In this document: positions 16,709-25,156 of the stretch, in pieces
Layout of the letters: every line of letters starts with the position of its first letter
How positions within the stretch are numbered: the first letter of the stretch is position 1
Assembly (NCBI GenBank): GCA_963735115.1
Contig: CAVTJR010000002.1
Location: 895,465-959,464 of the forward strand
DNA from: JAKACA01 sp963735115
GTDB lineage: Bacteria > Actinomycetota > Acidimicrobiia > Acidimicrobiales > Bog-793
DNA: 64,000 nt
Direction of reading: 5' to 3'
The notes under the pieces: generated by a model
The model's database searches: none
Told to the model about the DNA's origin: nothing
What the model saw: the letters and a program-made list of their open reading frames with translations, nothing else
Program-made: the position numbers and the translations under genes

Positions 16709-17453
16709 GGCTGAGCACAACGACTCGACGCCGCAGGTCACTCACCGGCTCTATTTCCGCCAGCTCCTCGCCGGGCGGGATGTCGCCGCCAATGACCGGA
16801 TCGCCCGACAGATGGTCAACTTCGTCTACCTGATCGGCGATCGGGAGACGGGCGAGGCGGTCGCCGTCGATCCAGCCTACGCGCCCGGCGAGCTCGTCGA
16901 TCTCCTCGAGGCCGACGGCATGCGGCTCGTGGGCGCGCTCGCCACCCACTACCACGCCGATCACGTCGGCGGGAACCTCTTCGGTAGCTACTCCATCGCG
17001 GGCGTTGCGGAACTGCTCGAGCGGGTGTCGGTCCCGATCCACGTCCAGCGGGCCGAGACACCCTGGGTGGTGCGCGCCGCCGGCGTCGGGGCCGGCGACC
17101 TCGTGGAGCACGATGCCGACGACGTCATCGAGGTGGGCGATATCTCGATCCGGCTGCTGCACACGCCGGGGCATACGCCAGGGAGCCAGTGTTTCCTTGT
17201 GGACGGGCGCCTCGTCGCCGGCGACACCTTGTTCCTGAACGGCTGTGGCCGCACCGATCTGCCCGGGAGCGACCCCGCGGCCATGTACGACAGCCTCGTG
17301 CACCGGCTCGCACGCCTGCCGGACGACACCGTCGTGTACCCGGGGCACCTCTACTCGGAGGACCCCTTCGCCAGCCTCGGCGAGACCAAGCGCTGGAACC
17401 CGGTGCTGGCGCCTCGCAGCGCAGAGGAGTGGCTCCGCATCTTCGGGAGCTGA
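16698..17453 (+). CDS. Metallo-beta-lactamase-fold hydrolase (glyoxalase II / persulfide dioxygenase-like)
   Basis: A 251-residue metallo-hydrolase with the full set of ligands: THYHADHVGG (HxHxDH at 84-89), LLHTPGHTPGSQCF, LVAGDTLFLNGCGRTDLPGSD and VYPGHLYSE. The GRTDLPGSD segment resembles persulfide dioxygenases and small glyoxalase II-like enzymes, so the substrate may be a thiol ester or a persulfide; sequence alone does not settle it. ATG 16698 has a GGAGG nine bases upstream inside the 3' end of the BtuF-like gene. About 25 extra N-terminal residues precede the fold. Confidence 0.88.
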   Translation: MTAEAEHNDSTPQVTHRLYFRQLLAGRDVAANDRIARQMVNFVYLIGDRETGEAVAVDPAYAPGELVDLLEADGMRLVGALATHYHADHVGGNLFGSYSIAGVAELLERVSVPIHVQRAETPWVVRAAGVGAGDLVEHDADDVIEVGDISIRLLHTPGHTPGSQCFLVDGRLVAGDTLFLNGCGRTDLPGSDPAAMYDSLVHRLARLPDDTVVYPGHLYSEDPFASLGETKRWNPVLAPRSAEEWLRIFGS

Positions 17454-17568
17454 TCGGTTGGCGATGGTTTCGTTCGCCTCGGCCGGCGCGGGCCGGACCC
17501 CTGGCGTTCCGCGTGCGCTTCGGCCCCGGCGTTCTGCGTGCCCAGAGTGACCGGACGAGGCCCCGCGA

Positions 17569-17689
17569 GTCACCCGAGGGACACAGTTCGGCCGGCGCGC
17601 GCTGACCACGGCGCGTTCCGCGGACCGTTTGAATCCGCCGGCCCCACAGGTCACCCCAGGGACACAGTTCGGCCGGCGCGCGCTGACCA
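17569..17689. repeat. 40-bp direct repeat duplicating the 3' end of the AbiEi/DUF559 gene
   Basis: Two 40-bp copies (17569-17608 and 17650-17689) differ at one base, and weaker similarity extends about seven bases further on one side. Read on the minus strand, the copy at 17650-17689 supplies the last codons and the stop of the AbiEi/DUF559 gene (WSARAGRTVSLG then TGA). The second copy, 81 bp downstream, repeats the same residues and stop. It therefore looks like a short duplication of the gene end. The 197-bp gap otherwise holds nothing recognisable. Confidence 0.85.
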
Positions 17690-18681
17690 GAGGGCCGCAT
17701 CCGCCCGCACGCCGGCCGCGGCCCTCGAGCCGGTGCGCGTGGTGCCGACGACACCAAGGGTTCGAAGGGCCGCCAGCAGGTTTGTGCCGCCTCGCCGCAC
17801 TTCCGCCGTCGTCGTCGTCAGCACGCTCCAGCCGAGCGAGGCGAGGACCGACCGCCGTTCGTGATCGGCGGACAGCTTCCGCGGCCCGTGATGGTGTGCG
17901 TAGCCATCGACTTCCAGCACCACGCGTGCTGCCGGCCAAGCAAGATCGACGCGAAGGCGCCTGCCGTCGGAACTGACAACTTCCAACTGCCGAACCGGCT
18001 CGGGCACACCCCCGCGAGGAGCCACCGCAGCACCTCGGCCTCGGCGTGGCTCTCGAGGGGCCCGACATCCCAGAGGGCCAGCGCCTCCCGCACGAGCGGC
18101 CCGCCGCGACAACCCCGATGGGCGTTGCGGTTCAGCGCTCCGGCAAGCAACGGCACCGTCGTGAGAGCACGCACGAGCGCATCGTCCACGACGAGCTCGA
18201 CCGCTGTGGGGGTCAGCGAGGCAGCAAGATCGATCAGGGTACGGGAGACGGTCGTGACCGGCAGCTCGGCGTAAGTCGTGACGTCTCTCGAAGTCAGGCG
18301 CCTCGTTCGGTGGACCTTGACCCGGTGGGTGTCCCGGAAGGCTCGGGCGGCGGGCACGACGACGTGCAGGCGGTCTCCGGTCGTGTTCTGCCCCGCAGCC
18401 AGGCCCCAGATGCGGGCGGCGCTGGCGAACCCCAGCCTCGCCTGCGGCCCTCGCTGCAGGCAGGCGGCGAGTGCCTCAACGGCCCAGGGCGGATCGTCAC
18501 CCTTCCACGATCCGTGCAGGGCGAACACGTCGGCCTCGATCTGTCGCAGCCTCCCCATCCTCAGCTGTGATCGGAGCCAGCTCGGACTGGCCGAGACGGC
18601 GACTGTCTGATCTCGGGTGACAAGGCCGAGCCGCGACCTGTCGGCCAGCTCCCGCAGGAGTCGCTCCGTCTCCGTACGCAC
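17651..18681 (-). CDS. AbiEi-antitoxin-like / DUF559 protein, frameshifted
   Basis: The N-terminal part (GTG 18681 onward) has ELADRSRLGLVTRDQTVA and WLRSQLRMGRLRQIEADVFAL, the winged-helix AbiEi N-terminal pattern, then LPVTTVSRTLIDLAA. The C-terminal part, in another frame, has RRLRVDLAWPAARVVLEVDGYAHH and LGWSVLTTT, a DUF559/Vsr-like nuclease fold with the conserved D...E..G..HH pattern. Adding one base to the C5 run at 18009-18013 (G5 in the coding strand) joins them through LRWLLAGGVPEPVRQLEVV. The gene is either recently inactivated or affected by a sequencing error. Such two-domain proteins are common, often multicopy, in actinobacteria; their role is unclear. Confidence 0.75.
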
Positions 18682-18829
18682 GGGGCGAGCGTGTGTTCGG
18701 CTCCTACCGGTCGACCTACCGGCGGTGCTCCCCAACCTCAGGCGAGGCGAACGCCGACGACACGCGCCACCGGCGACGGCAAGCCTCCCAAGGACCGGTC
18801 GTCTACCGCCCGACCGCCTAAGATGTGAC

Positions 18830-20335
18830 ATGGAGCACGACGCCAGCCGCAGACCGCCTCCCCCCTCGTTCGCCGAGAAGTTCGGGCGCGAAGGCCTCAC
18901 CTTCGATGATGTCCTGCTCGTGCCGGCAGCCTCGGAGATACTCCCCCAAGAGGCATCGACCGCCAGCCACCTCACACGTAACATCTCGCTCGCCATCCCG
19001 CTCGTGTCAGCGGCCATGGACACCGTGACCGAATCCCGCCTCGCCATCGCCATGGCGCGCGAGGGCGGCATCGGCGTGATCCATCGCAACCTCTCGATCA
19101 GTGACCAGGCGGCCGAAGTCGACCGGGTGAAGCGGTCCGAGTCGGGCATGATCACGAACCCGATCACCGTGACGCCCACGACCTCGATCGCCGACGCGAT
19201 GAACCTCATGACGCAGTACCACGTCTCGGGTGTCCCGGTCACCGACGGAGCCGGCCATCTCGTGGGGATTGTGACGAACCGGGACCTGCGTTTCGTGGCG
19301 CGGAGCGACGAGCCTGTCTCGACGGTCATGACCTCCAGCGGTCTCGTGACCGCACCCGTGGGCACGACGCTCGAGGCCGCCCAGGTCATACTCGGCCGCC
19401 ATCGCATCGAGAAACTCCCCATCGTCGAGGGCGACGGCACCCTGCACGGCCTCATCACGGTGAAGGACATCCAAAAGCGCATCGACTACCCGCGGGCCAC
19501 CAAGGACGACGGCGGCCGTTTGCGCGTGGCGGCCGCCGTCGGTACCGGGCCGGATGCCCTCGAGCGGATGGAGGCGCTCGTCACCGCCGGCGTGGACGTC
19601 ATCGTCGTCGACACGGCCCACGGACACGCCCGCAGCGTCATCGACACGGTCGCGAAGATGCGGGCGAACTTCGAGATCGACATAGTCGCCGGCAACGTGG
19701 CCACCGCCGAAGCCACCGTGGCGCTCATCGATGCCGGCGCCGACGCTGTCAAGGTGGGGATCGGGCCGGGATCGATCTGCACCACGCGGGTCATCGCCGG
19801 CATCGGCGTGCCCCAGATCACAGCGATCTTCGACTGCGCCGCCGTGGCGAGCGCCCGCGGCGTGCCCGTCGTCGCCGACGGCGGTGTGCAGTTCTCCGGC
19901 GATGTTGCCAAAGCCCTCGCCGCCGGCGCCTCCACCGTCATGCTCGGCAACGCCCTCGCCGGCGTCGACGAGTCGCCGGGCGAGATCGTCATGCAGCAAG
20001 GCGAGAGGTACAAGGAGTACCGCGGCATGGGCTCGCTGGGCGCCATGCAGGGCCGCTCCTTCTCGAAGGATCGCTACTTCCAAGGCAGCGTGGAGAGCGG
20101 CAAGCTCGTGCCCGAAGGCATCGAGGGCCGTGTCCCCTACAAAGGCCCTCTCGGGATCGTGCTCCACCAGATGGTCGGGGGCCTTCGCCAGGCCATGGGT
20201 TACTGCGGGGCGCGGAGCGTCGCCGAGTTGCAAGCACATGGCGAGTTCATTCGGGTCTCGCCGGCGAGCCTGCGCGAGAGCCACCCCCACGACGTCGTGA
20301 TCACGAAGGAAGCTCCCAACTACCAGCTGCCGTGA
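18830..20335 (+). CDS. guaB: Inosine-5'-monophosphate dehydrogenase
   Basis: A 501-residue IMP dehydrogenase that converts IMP to XMP with NAD, the committed step of guanine nucleotide synthesis. The N-terminal barrel strand is LTFDDVLLVPA; two CBS domains lie at about 107-225 (MITNPITVTPTTSI and LVTAPVGTTLEAA). The catalytic loop is GIGPGSICTTR with Cys317, and GGVQFSGDVAKALAAGA and GERYKEYRGMGSLGAM (the flap region) follow. The length is typical. The ATG at 18830 lies in frame far inside a longer open frame, but only this start matches the family N-terminus. It is divergent from the AbiEi/DUF559 gene. Confidence 0.96.
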   Translation: MEHDASRRPPPPSFAEKFGREGLTFDDVLLVPAASEILPQEASTASHLTRNISLAIPLVSAAMDTVTESRLAIAMAREGGIGVIHRNLSISDQAAEVDRVKRSESGMITNPITVTPTTSIADAMNLMTQYHVSGVPVTDGAGHLVGIVTNRDLRFVARSDEPVSTVMTSSGLVTAPVGTTLEAAQVILGRHRIEKLPIVEGDGTLHGLITVKDIQKRIDYPRATKDDGGRLRVAAAVGTGPDALERMEALVTAGVDVIVVDTAHGHARSVIDTVAKMRANFEIDIVAGNVATAEATVALIDAGADAVKVGIGPGSICTTRVIAGIGVPQITAIFDCAAVASARGVPVVADGGVQFSGDVAKALAAGASTVMLGNALAGVDESPGEIVMQQGERYKEYRGMGSLGAMQGRSFSKDRYFQGSVESGKLVPEGIEGRVPYKGPLGIVLHQMVGGLRQAMGYCGARSVAELQAHGEFIRVSPASLRESHPHDVVITKEAPNYQLP

Positions 20336-20348
20336 AGCTCCCGTCCGG

Positions 20349-21179
20349 CTAGGAGGTGCGCGTCCGGTACCTCCACACGGCCATCGGCGCCAGGATCACG
20401 AGGACGGCGGCGCACCAGAGGAGCGTGCCGATGACATGGTTGGCGGCCGCCCCCGGGCCGCCGACCATGAGGGAGCGGACGGCCGACACCACCTCTCCGA
20501 CCGGCTGGTACTTGGCGAAACCCTGCAACCATCCCGGCATCGACGACACGGGCACGAACGTCCCCGCCGCGAACGTGAGCGGGAAGAGCACGGGGAACGA
20601 CATGACCTGGGCCGTCTCGGCGTTGGCGGCCGACAGCCCGATGACGGCGAAGCCCCACGACAGGCAGTAGGCGAACAGCAGTAGCAAACCAACTCCGGCC
20701 AAGAAGCCGGCGACCGCCTCCACGCGGAAGCCGACGGCGTAGCCGACACCCGTGATGATGATGACGACGAGGACATTTCGCACGAGGTCGGCGAGCGTGC
20801 GGCCGGCGAGCACGGCCGAGCGGGCCATCGGGAGCGACTTGAAGCGCTCGATGATCCCCTTCTGCAGGTCCTCCGCCAGACCGATGCTCGTCGAGACCGA
20901 TCCGAAGCACACCGTCTGCACGAAGATGCCCGGCATCAGGTAGTTGACGTAACCGCCGTGTATCCCGACGACCTTGATGGCGCCGCCGAAGACGTAGCGG
21001 AACAGCAGCACGAACATGACCGGTTGGACGCTCGAGAAGAAGAGCGCCTCCGGCAGCCGCGTGTAGGCGATGAGGTTGCGTTCCATAACGACGAGGGCGT
21101 CGAGAATGGCCCTCCACGGTGTCGTCTTCATCCGCTCGGCCGGCGTGTCCAGCTGGGCGCTGATGGCCACGGTGCTCAA
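20349..21179 (-). CDS. ABC-2 type transporter permease (DrrB-like)
   Basis: A 276-residue permease with six hydrophobic segments. It has the ABC-2 pattern of daunorubicin-resistance DrrB-type exporters: RNLIAYTRLPEALFFSSVQPVMFVLLF, then FKSLPMARSAVLAGRTLADL, and FAAGTFVPVSSMPGWLQGFAKYQPV near the C-terminus. Together with the adjacent ATPase it should form an exporter for hydrophobic drugs or lipids. The TTG start at 21179 overlaps the stop of the ATPase in its restored frame (TTGA), which supports both calls. An in-frame GTG four codons later is possible. Confidence 0.87.
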   Translation of the reverse strand: MSTVAISAQLDTPAERMKTTPWRAILDALVVMERNLIAYTRLPEALFFSSVQPVMFVLLFRYVFGGAIKVVGIHGGYVNYLMPGIFVQTVCFGSVSTSIGLAEDLQKGIIERFKSLPMARSAVLAGRTLADLVRNVLVVIIITGVGYAVGFRVEAVAGFLAGVGLLLLFAYCLSWGFAVIGLSAANAETAQVMSFPVLFPLTFAAGTFVPVSSMPGWLQGFAKYQPVGEVVSAVRSLMVGGPGAAANHVIGTLLWCAAVLVILAPMAVWRYRTRTS

Positions 21180-22139
21180 TTCATCGCCTCCGTTCCGTTT
21201 GCCTCGGCTCCATGACCGGTGAGGGCAAGGAACACGTCGTCAAGACTCGGTTCACGCATCGCCAGCGTGGTCGGGATGAAGATCCGCTTCGTCGAGCAAC
21301 CCGAGCGCCTCGGTGACCATACGGGCGCCGCCATCGAGCTGCAGCTCCACGGTGACGCCCGACAGCACGGGCTCGCGGGGCCAGCGAGCGGCCAGCAGGC
21401 TGAGGGCCTGCGTGGCGCGATCGATGTCGCCCATGTTGAGGTCGAGCACGGTCGCCCCGAGGCTGGCCTTCAGCTCCTCGGACGTGCCCTCGGCGATGAC
21501 CTTGCCGTGATCGACAACGGCGAGGCGGTCAGCCAGGCGGTCCGCCTCCTCGAGGTACTGCGTCGTGAGCAGGACGGTGGCGCCGGCGCTCGTCAGCTCC
21601 CCGATGACACTCCAGAGGGCCACCCGGCTGTAGGGGTCGAGACCCGTCGTCGGCTCGTCGAGGAACAGCACGGGAGGCCGGTCCACGAGCGCAGCCGCCA
21701 GGTCGAGCCGTCTCCGCATCCCACCCGAGTAGGTCTTCACGGGGCGGTTGGCGGCGTCGGAGAGCTCGAAGCGCTCGAGCAACTCGTCAGCGCGGGCCGT
21801 GGCGACCTTGCGCGTCAGGTGGGTGAGCTGTCCGACGAGGCGGATGTTCTCCCTACCTGTGAGGTTCTCGTCCACGGCGGCGTACTGTCCCGCCAGACCG
21901 ATGCAGGCTCGCACCGCAGCCGCCTCGTGCACGACGTCGTGGCCGAGCACGCGGCCCGAGCCGGAGTCGGGTTGCAGGATGGTCGTGAGGATGCGCACGG
22001 CCGTCGTCTTGCCGGCCCCGTTCGGTCCGAGAAGGCCGAAGACGGTGCCTTCCTCGACCTCGAGAGAGACGCCCTCCAGTGCGCGCACGCCGCCTTTGAA
22101 CGTCTTCACCAGGTCGGTTGCTTCGATGGCGTTGGCCAC
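21176..22139 (-). CDS. ABC transporter ATP-binding protein (DrrA-like), apparent frameshift at the C-terminus
   Basis: The ATPase of a DrrAB-type exporter. It has Walker A GPNGAGKTT (38-46), the Q-loop region, signature YSGGMRRRLDLAAAL, Walker B PVLFLDEPTTGLD and the H-loop after TTQYLEEADRLADR. The main frame ends at 21252 after LDEADLHPDHAGDA. A second frame directly continues with PTTLAMREPSLDDVFLALTGH, the exact C-terminal signature of DrrA proteins, and stops at 21176 overlapping the permease start. A one-base indel around 21265-21285 therefore separates the last 25 residues. A promoter and inverted repeat upstream suggest control by the divergent TetR protein. Confidence 0.85.
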
Positions 22140-22209
22140 GCGGCCGCTTCTCCTTCGGACGGGTGGGGCGGAAAAGCGCGAGACGGATCGGATGACACCG
22201 GAAGAGACT

Positions 22210-22256
22210 GAACATTGTTTACTTAGCGAACGCCGGTCATGTCAAGTACAATGTTC
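22210..22256. promoter_or_regulatory. Inverted-repeat operator between the ABC exporter operon and its TetR gene
   Basis: Perfect 9-bp arms GAACATTGT (22210-22218) and ACAATGTTC (22248-22256) are separated by 29 bp, with partial symmetry continuing inward (TTACTT against AAGTAC). They flank and overlap the promoter elements of both divergent genes. This is a good candidate binding site for the TetR-family protein encoded at 22262. Confidence 0.7.
22216..22245 (-). promoter_or_regulatory. Sigma70-type promoter for the ABC exporter operon
   Basis: On the minus strand TTGACA (22240-22245) and TAAACA (22216-22221) are separated by 18 bp, giving a leader of about 70 nt to ATG 22139. The elements lie between the arms of the inverted repeat, so a bound repressor would block it. 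On the plus strand TACAAT at 22247-22252 lies ten bases before the TetR start codon, so the regulator mRNA may be nearly leaderless. Confidence 0.55.
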
Positions 22257-22261
22257 AACCA

Positions 22262-23029
22262 GTGGGCACGTCGAACGACCGTACCGGGACCGACGGCGCC
22301 CGGCGCTCAGCCCTCCGAGGACGCGTGGCCGGCTGGGCCACGGGCGCTCCCCCGCCTCCGTGGTGGCGTGAGGTGCGACAGCCGCCTCGCCGCCCGCCGC
22401 TCACGCGGGAGGCCATCTTGCGAGCCGCCCTGGCGATCATCGATGCCGATGGGCTCGAGGGTCTGACGATGCGCAAAGTCGCCACACGCCTCGAAGCGAG
22501 CGCCGGCGCTCTCTACAGCCATGTCACCAACAAGCGGCAACTGCTGGAGCTCATCGTCGATCGGGTCTTCGACGGCATGACGGTGCCGCAGGCCGACGCC
22601 GAGGTGTGGCCGGAACAGATCAAGGAGATATGCCGGGACATGCGGGACCGCTTGCGAAGCCACGGAGACCTCGCCCAAGCGCTCATCGGACGGGTCCCGG
22701 TCGGACCCGGCTTCGTCACGCTGCTCGAACAGTTGCTGGCCTTCTTGTCCGACGCCGGTGTGCCCGACCGTCTCGCCGCCTACCTCGGCGACCTCCTCGG
22801 GCTCTACATCGCTGCCTTCACGTTCGAGGAAAGCCTGTGGGAGCGAGACGAGGCGGGCCAGGACAGCCTCAACCAGTTCAGCTCCTACCTGGAGACGCTA
22901 CCGGCGGAACGATTCCCCCACCTTGCCCACCTGCGGGATGAGATGACGGAGATCGGTCACGACGAGCGATTCGAGCTGGGGCTCGAGATCATCTTGCAGG
23001 GAGTTGCCCGTCTCAGCTCGTCGGGCTGA
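22262..23029 (+). CDS. TetR-family transcriptional repressor
   Basis: A 255-residue regulator. The N-terminal helix-turn-helix (about 48-95) reads LTREAILRAALAIIDADGLEGLTMRKVATRLEASAGALYSHVTNKRQLLELIVD, with LTMRKVA and GALYSHVTNK typical of the TetR class with the TetR_C_1-type ligand domain. The C-terminal ligand domain is all helical (VTLLEQLLAFL, YLGDLLGLYIAAFTFEES). It probably represses the divergent ABC exporter. The start is GTG 22262; the first 45 residues are Arg/Pro/Trp-rich and may not all be translated. The 3' end overlaps the convergent oxidoreductase gene by 17 bp. Confidence 0.88.
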   Translation: MGTSNDRTGTDGARRSALRGRVAGWATGAPPPPWWREVRQPPRRPPLTREAILRAALAIIDADGLEGLTMRKVATRLEASAGALYSHVTNKRQLLELIVDRVFDGMTVPQADAEVWPEQIKEICRDMRDRLRSHGDLAQALIGRVPVGPGFVTLLEQLLAFLSDAGVPDRLAAYLGDLLGLYIAAFTFEESLWERDEAGQDSLNQFSSYLETLPAERFPHLAHLRDEMTEIGHDERFELGLEIILQGVARLSSSG

Positions 23030-24074
23030 CCGGCAGCCCGCCCCCGGCGGCTGATCGGTAGCAGGCATCCACAACCCGGTGGGCCGCAATCGCCTCGCCC
23101 AACCCAGGCGACGGCGCCCGGCCGCTCACGACGGCGTCGACGAAGTCGCGATTCTCCTCGATATAGGGCCGCACGCCCAGGCCCCGCTCCCCCGCGGGCA
23201 GAGGGACTTCGAGAACCCACTCCGGCGGCGGGCACTGACGCAGCTCGCAACCGTCGCTTGTCTGCACCGTGAGCGGCCCTGTGAAGTCGTTCTCGAGGCT
23301 GACGAACGCCTTCTCGAAGAGAACCTCGAGCCGCCGTGTGGACGGTCGCGTCAGCACCTCGTGCCAGACGCTCACGAGCGACATCGACAGTCCGGACTCG
23401 GTTCGCAGCAGTGCCGAGAGGGAGTCCTCGATGCCTTCGTGACCTCCGAACACCGCCGATGCGGCCGACGCCGATTCAATCGGCCCGAAACAGTCCTGGA
23501 GGATGTCGACGTCGTGGATCGAGTGCTCGAGCAGGGCGCCTGCTCCGGCGATCGTGACGTCGGAGCGCCACGTCGAGGCGTAGTGGCCCTGTGTAGGAAA
23601 GAACTGATCGTCGCGCATGACCACGGCCATCGGGCGACCGAACCGCCCGCTGGCGACGATCTCGGCGAGCCGGCGGAACACCGGTGCCGTGCGCAGGACG
23701 AGCCCGACCTGCACGGGCACGCCTGCCGCGGTCGCCTCGGCCACGAGCGAGAGGGACTCTTGCAGGTCGCGGGCGAGGGGTTTCTCGCAGAAGATCGGCC
23801 GACCGGCATGGGCGGCGGCACGGACCGCCTCCAAGTGGCCCTTTGTCGAGGTGCAGACGTAGACGGCGTCGCTCTCGGCGGCCACGTCTTCGGCGCTGGC
23901 GGCGATGCCAGCACCGACGTGAGCTCCGAACCGCCTCGCCCGCTCCTCATCGGCGTCGTGCACCACGGCGATCTCGGCGTCAAGGAACCCGGCCCGGCGG
24001 AGCCCTTGCAGGGCGCTCGCGTGAGCGCTGGCGATGACGCCGCACCCCACGATCCCGAGCTTGAGTGCTCCCAC
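23013..24074 (-). CDS. Gfo/Idh/MocA family NAD(P)-dependent oxidoreductase
   Basis: A 353-residue dehydrogenase of the glucose-fructose oxidoreductase/inositol dehydrogenase family. The Rossmann fold begins at LGIVGCGVIASAHASAL (GxGxxA variant). The EKP motif, with its catalytic lysine, is in PIFCEKPLARD near residue 97. The second domain includes GRFGRPMAVVMRDDQFF and GALLEHSIHDVDILQDCFG, where the H..D pattern gives the catalytic histidine. The substrate is likely a sugar, polyol or derivative, but no pathway partner is adjacent. It starts 48 bp from the divergent PPK2 gene. Confidence 0.87.
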   Translation of the reverse strand: MGALKLGIVGCGVIASAHASALQGLRRAGFLDAEIAVVHDADEERARRFGAHVGAGIAASAEDVAAESDAVYVCTSTKGHLEAVRAAAHAGRPIFCEKPLARDLQESLSLVAEATAAGVPVQVGLVLRTAPVFRRLAEIVASGRFGRPMAVVMRDDQFFPTQGHYASTWRSDVTIAGAGALLEHSIHDVDILQDCFGPIESASAASAVFGGHEGIEDSLSALLRTESGLSMSLVSVWHEVLTRPSTRRLEVLFEKAFVSLENDFTGPLTVQTSDGCELRQCPPPEWVLEVPLPAGERGLGVRPYIEENRDFVDAVVSGRAPSPGLGEAIAAHRVVDACYRSAAGGGLPVSPTS

Positions 24075-24121
24075 GGGGAAGCATTCTCACCGACTCGGAC
24101 CCGATGTGATGGGATGGGTCC

Positions 24122-24904
24122 GTGGTCACCTCACTCGTGGTACATCCGGGAGCCTCCGTCGATCTCGCCAAGCGTGACCCTGACTCGACGCCCGGTGCTC
24201 CCGGCGACCGAGAACACACGGAGGCGGTCTTCGAGGCGCAACACCTCCGCCTCGCCGAGTTGCAGGAACGCCTATGGGCGGAAGGCACGCGCGAGCTGCT
24301 CGTTGTCCTGCAGGCGACCGACACCGCCGGCAAGGACGGGACGATCCGCCACGTGTTCCGCGGGTTCAATCCGAGTGGGACGCGGGTGGCGACGTTTCGG
24401 GTCCCGAGCGAGCTCGAGGCCGCTCACGACTTCTTGTGGCGCGTGCACTCGCAGGTCCCGAGGGCTGGCGAGGTCGTCGTGTTCAACCGGTCTCACTACG
24501 AGGACGTCCTCGTGACCCGGGTCCATGGGCTCGTTCCGCCCGACGTCGTGAGTGCGCGCTACGAGCACATCAATGCCTTCGAGCGGCTCTTGCACGACGC
24601 CGGCACGCAGATCGTGAAGTTCCTGCTGCACATCTCCTATGAGGAGCAGGGCAAGAGGCTGGAGGAACGACGGACCGACCCCGCCAAGCGCTGGAAATAC
24701 AAGGAGTCCGACCTGGCGGAGCGGGAGCACTGGGACGATTACCAGGCAGCCTTCACCGCCATGTTGGAGAAGACGTCTACCGAACATTCCCGTTGGCACG
24801 TGATCCCGTCCAACCACAAGTGGTACCGCAACTGGGCGGTCACCGAAATCCTCCTCCGAGCGCTCGAGGATATGAACCCGCAGTACCCGACGGCGGCGAG
24901 CTGA
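24122..24904 (+). CDS. Polyphosphate kinase 2 family polyphosphate:nucleotide phosphotransferase
   Basis: A 260-residue PPK2 protein, which uses polyphosphate to phosphorylate nucleotides. It has Walker A ATDTAGKDGT, the Walker B-like segment EVVVFNRSHYEDVLVTRVHG, and lid sequence KRWKYKESDLAEREHWDDYQ. The C-terminal signature WHVIPSNHKWYRNWAV is also present. The single-domain size, and the aspartate after the Walker lysine (GKDG), resemble class III enzymes that act on AMP and ADP. That class assignment is tentative. The start is GTG 24122. The Arg tRNA gene follows 44 bp downstream. Confidence 0.9.
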   Translation: MVTSLVVHPGASVDLAKRDPDSTPGAPGDREHTEAVFEAQHLRLAELQERLWAEGTRELLVVLQATDTAGKDGTIRHVFRGFNPSGTRVATFRVPSELEAAHDFLWRVHSQVPRAGEVVVFNRSHYEDVLVTRVHGLVPPDVVSARYEHINAFERLLHDAGTQIVKFLLHISYEEQGKRLEERRTDPAKRWKYKESDLAEREHWDDYQAAFTAMLEKTSTEHSRWHVIPSNHKWYRNWAVTEILLRALEDMNPQYPTAAS

Positions 24905-24948
24905 GCGCCGGATGAGGGCGCGGCCTCGGTAGGATCGGGCGCCCCTCC

Positions 24949-25021
24949 GCCCCTGTAGCTCAGAGGATAGAGCAGCGGTTTCCTAAACCGCGTGTCGCAC
25001 GTTCGAGTCGTGCCAGGGGCG
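24949..25021 (+). tRNA. tRNA-Arg (anticodon CCT)
   Basis: The cloverleaf folds fully: acceptor GCCCCTG/CAGGGGC, D-arm, anticodon stem GCGGT/ACCGC with loop TTCCTAA, T-arm GCACG-TTCGAGT-CGTGC and discriminator G. Anticodon CCT (24982-24984) reads AGG. No CCA is encoded. Length 73 nt. Confidence 0.96.
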
Positions 25022-25156
25022 CCGCAGACTCCAGTTCATGAGCCTGAAATAGTTAGTTGCTGGTATCCCGTGGACCCCCGTGGGGTAATCACCTGGGAGG
25101 GACGGAAACTCTCGGGCCGGGACGAGGGTATGCCGATGGAGACAAGGAGGAGCGCT

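Noticed and set aside
16650..18068. Minus-strand frame of 472 codons spanning the metallo-hydrolase
   Set aside because: It is antisense to a gene with a complete metal-binding motif set and continues through the repeat region without domain similarity.
19007..20290. Minus-strand frame of 427 codons opposite guaB
   Set aside because: It lies fully inside the IMP dehydrogenase gene on the other strand and has no recognisable domain.
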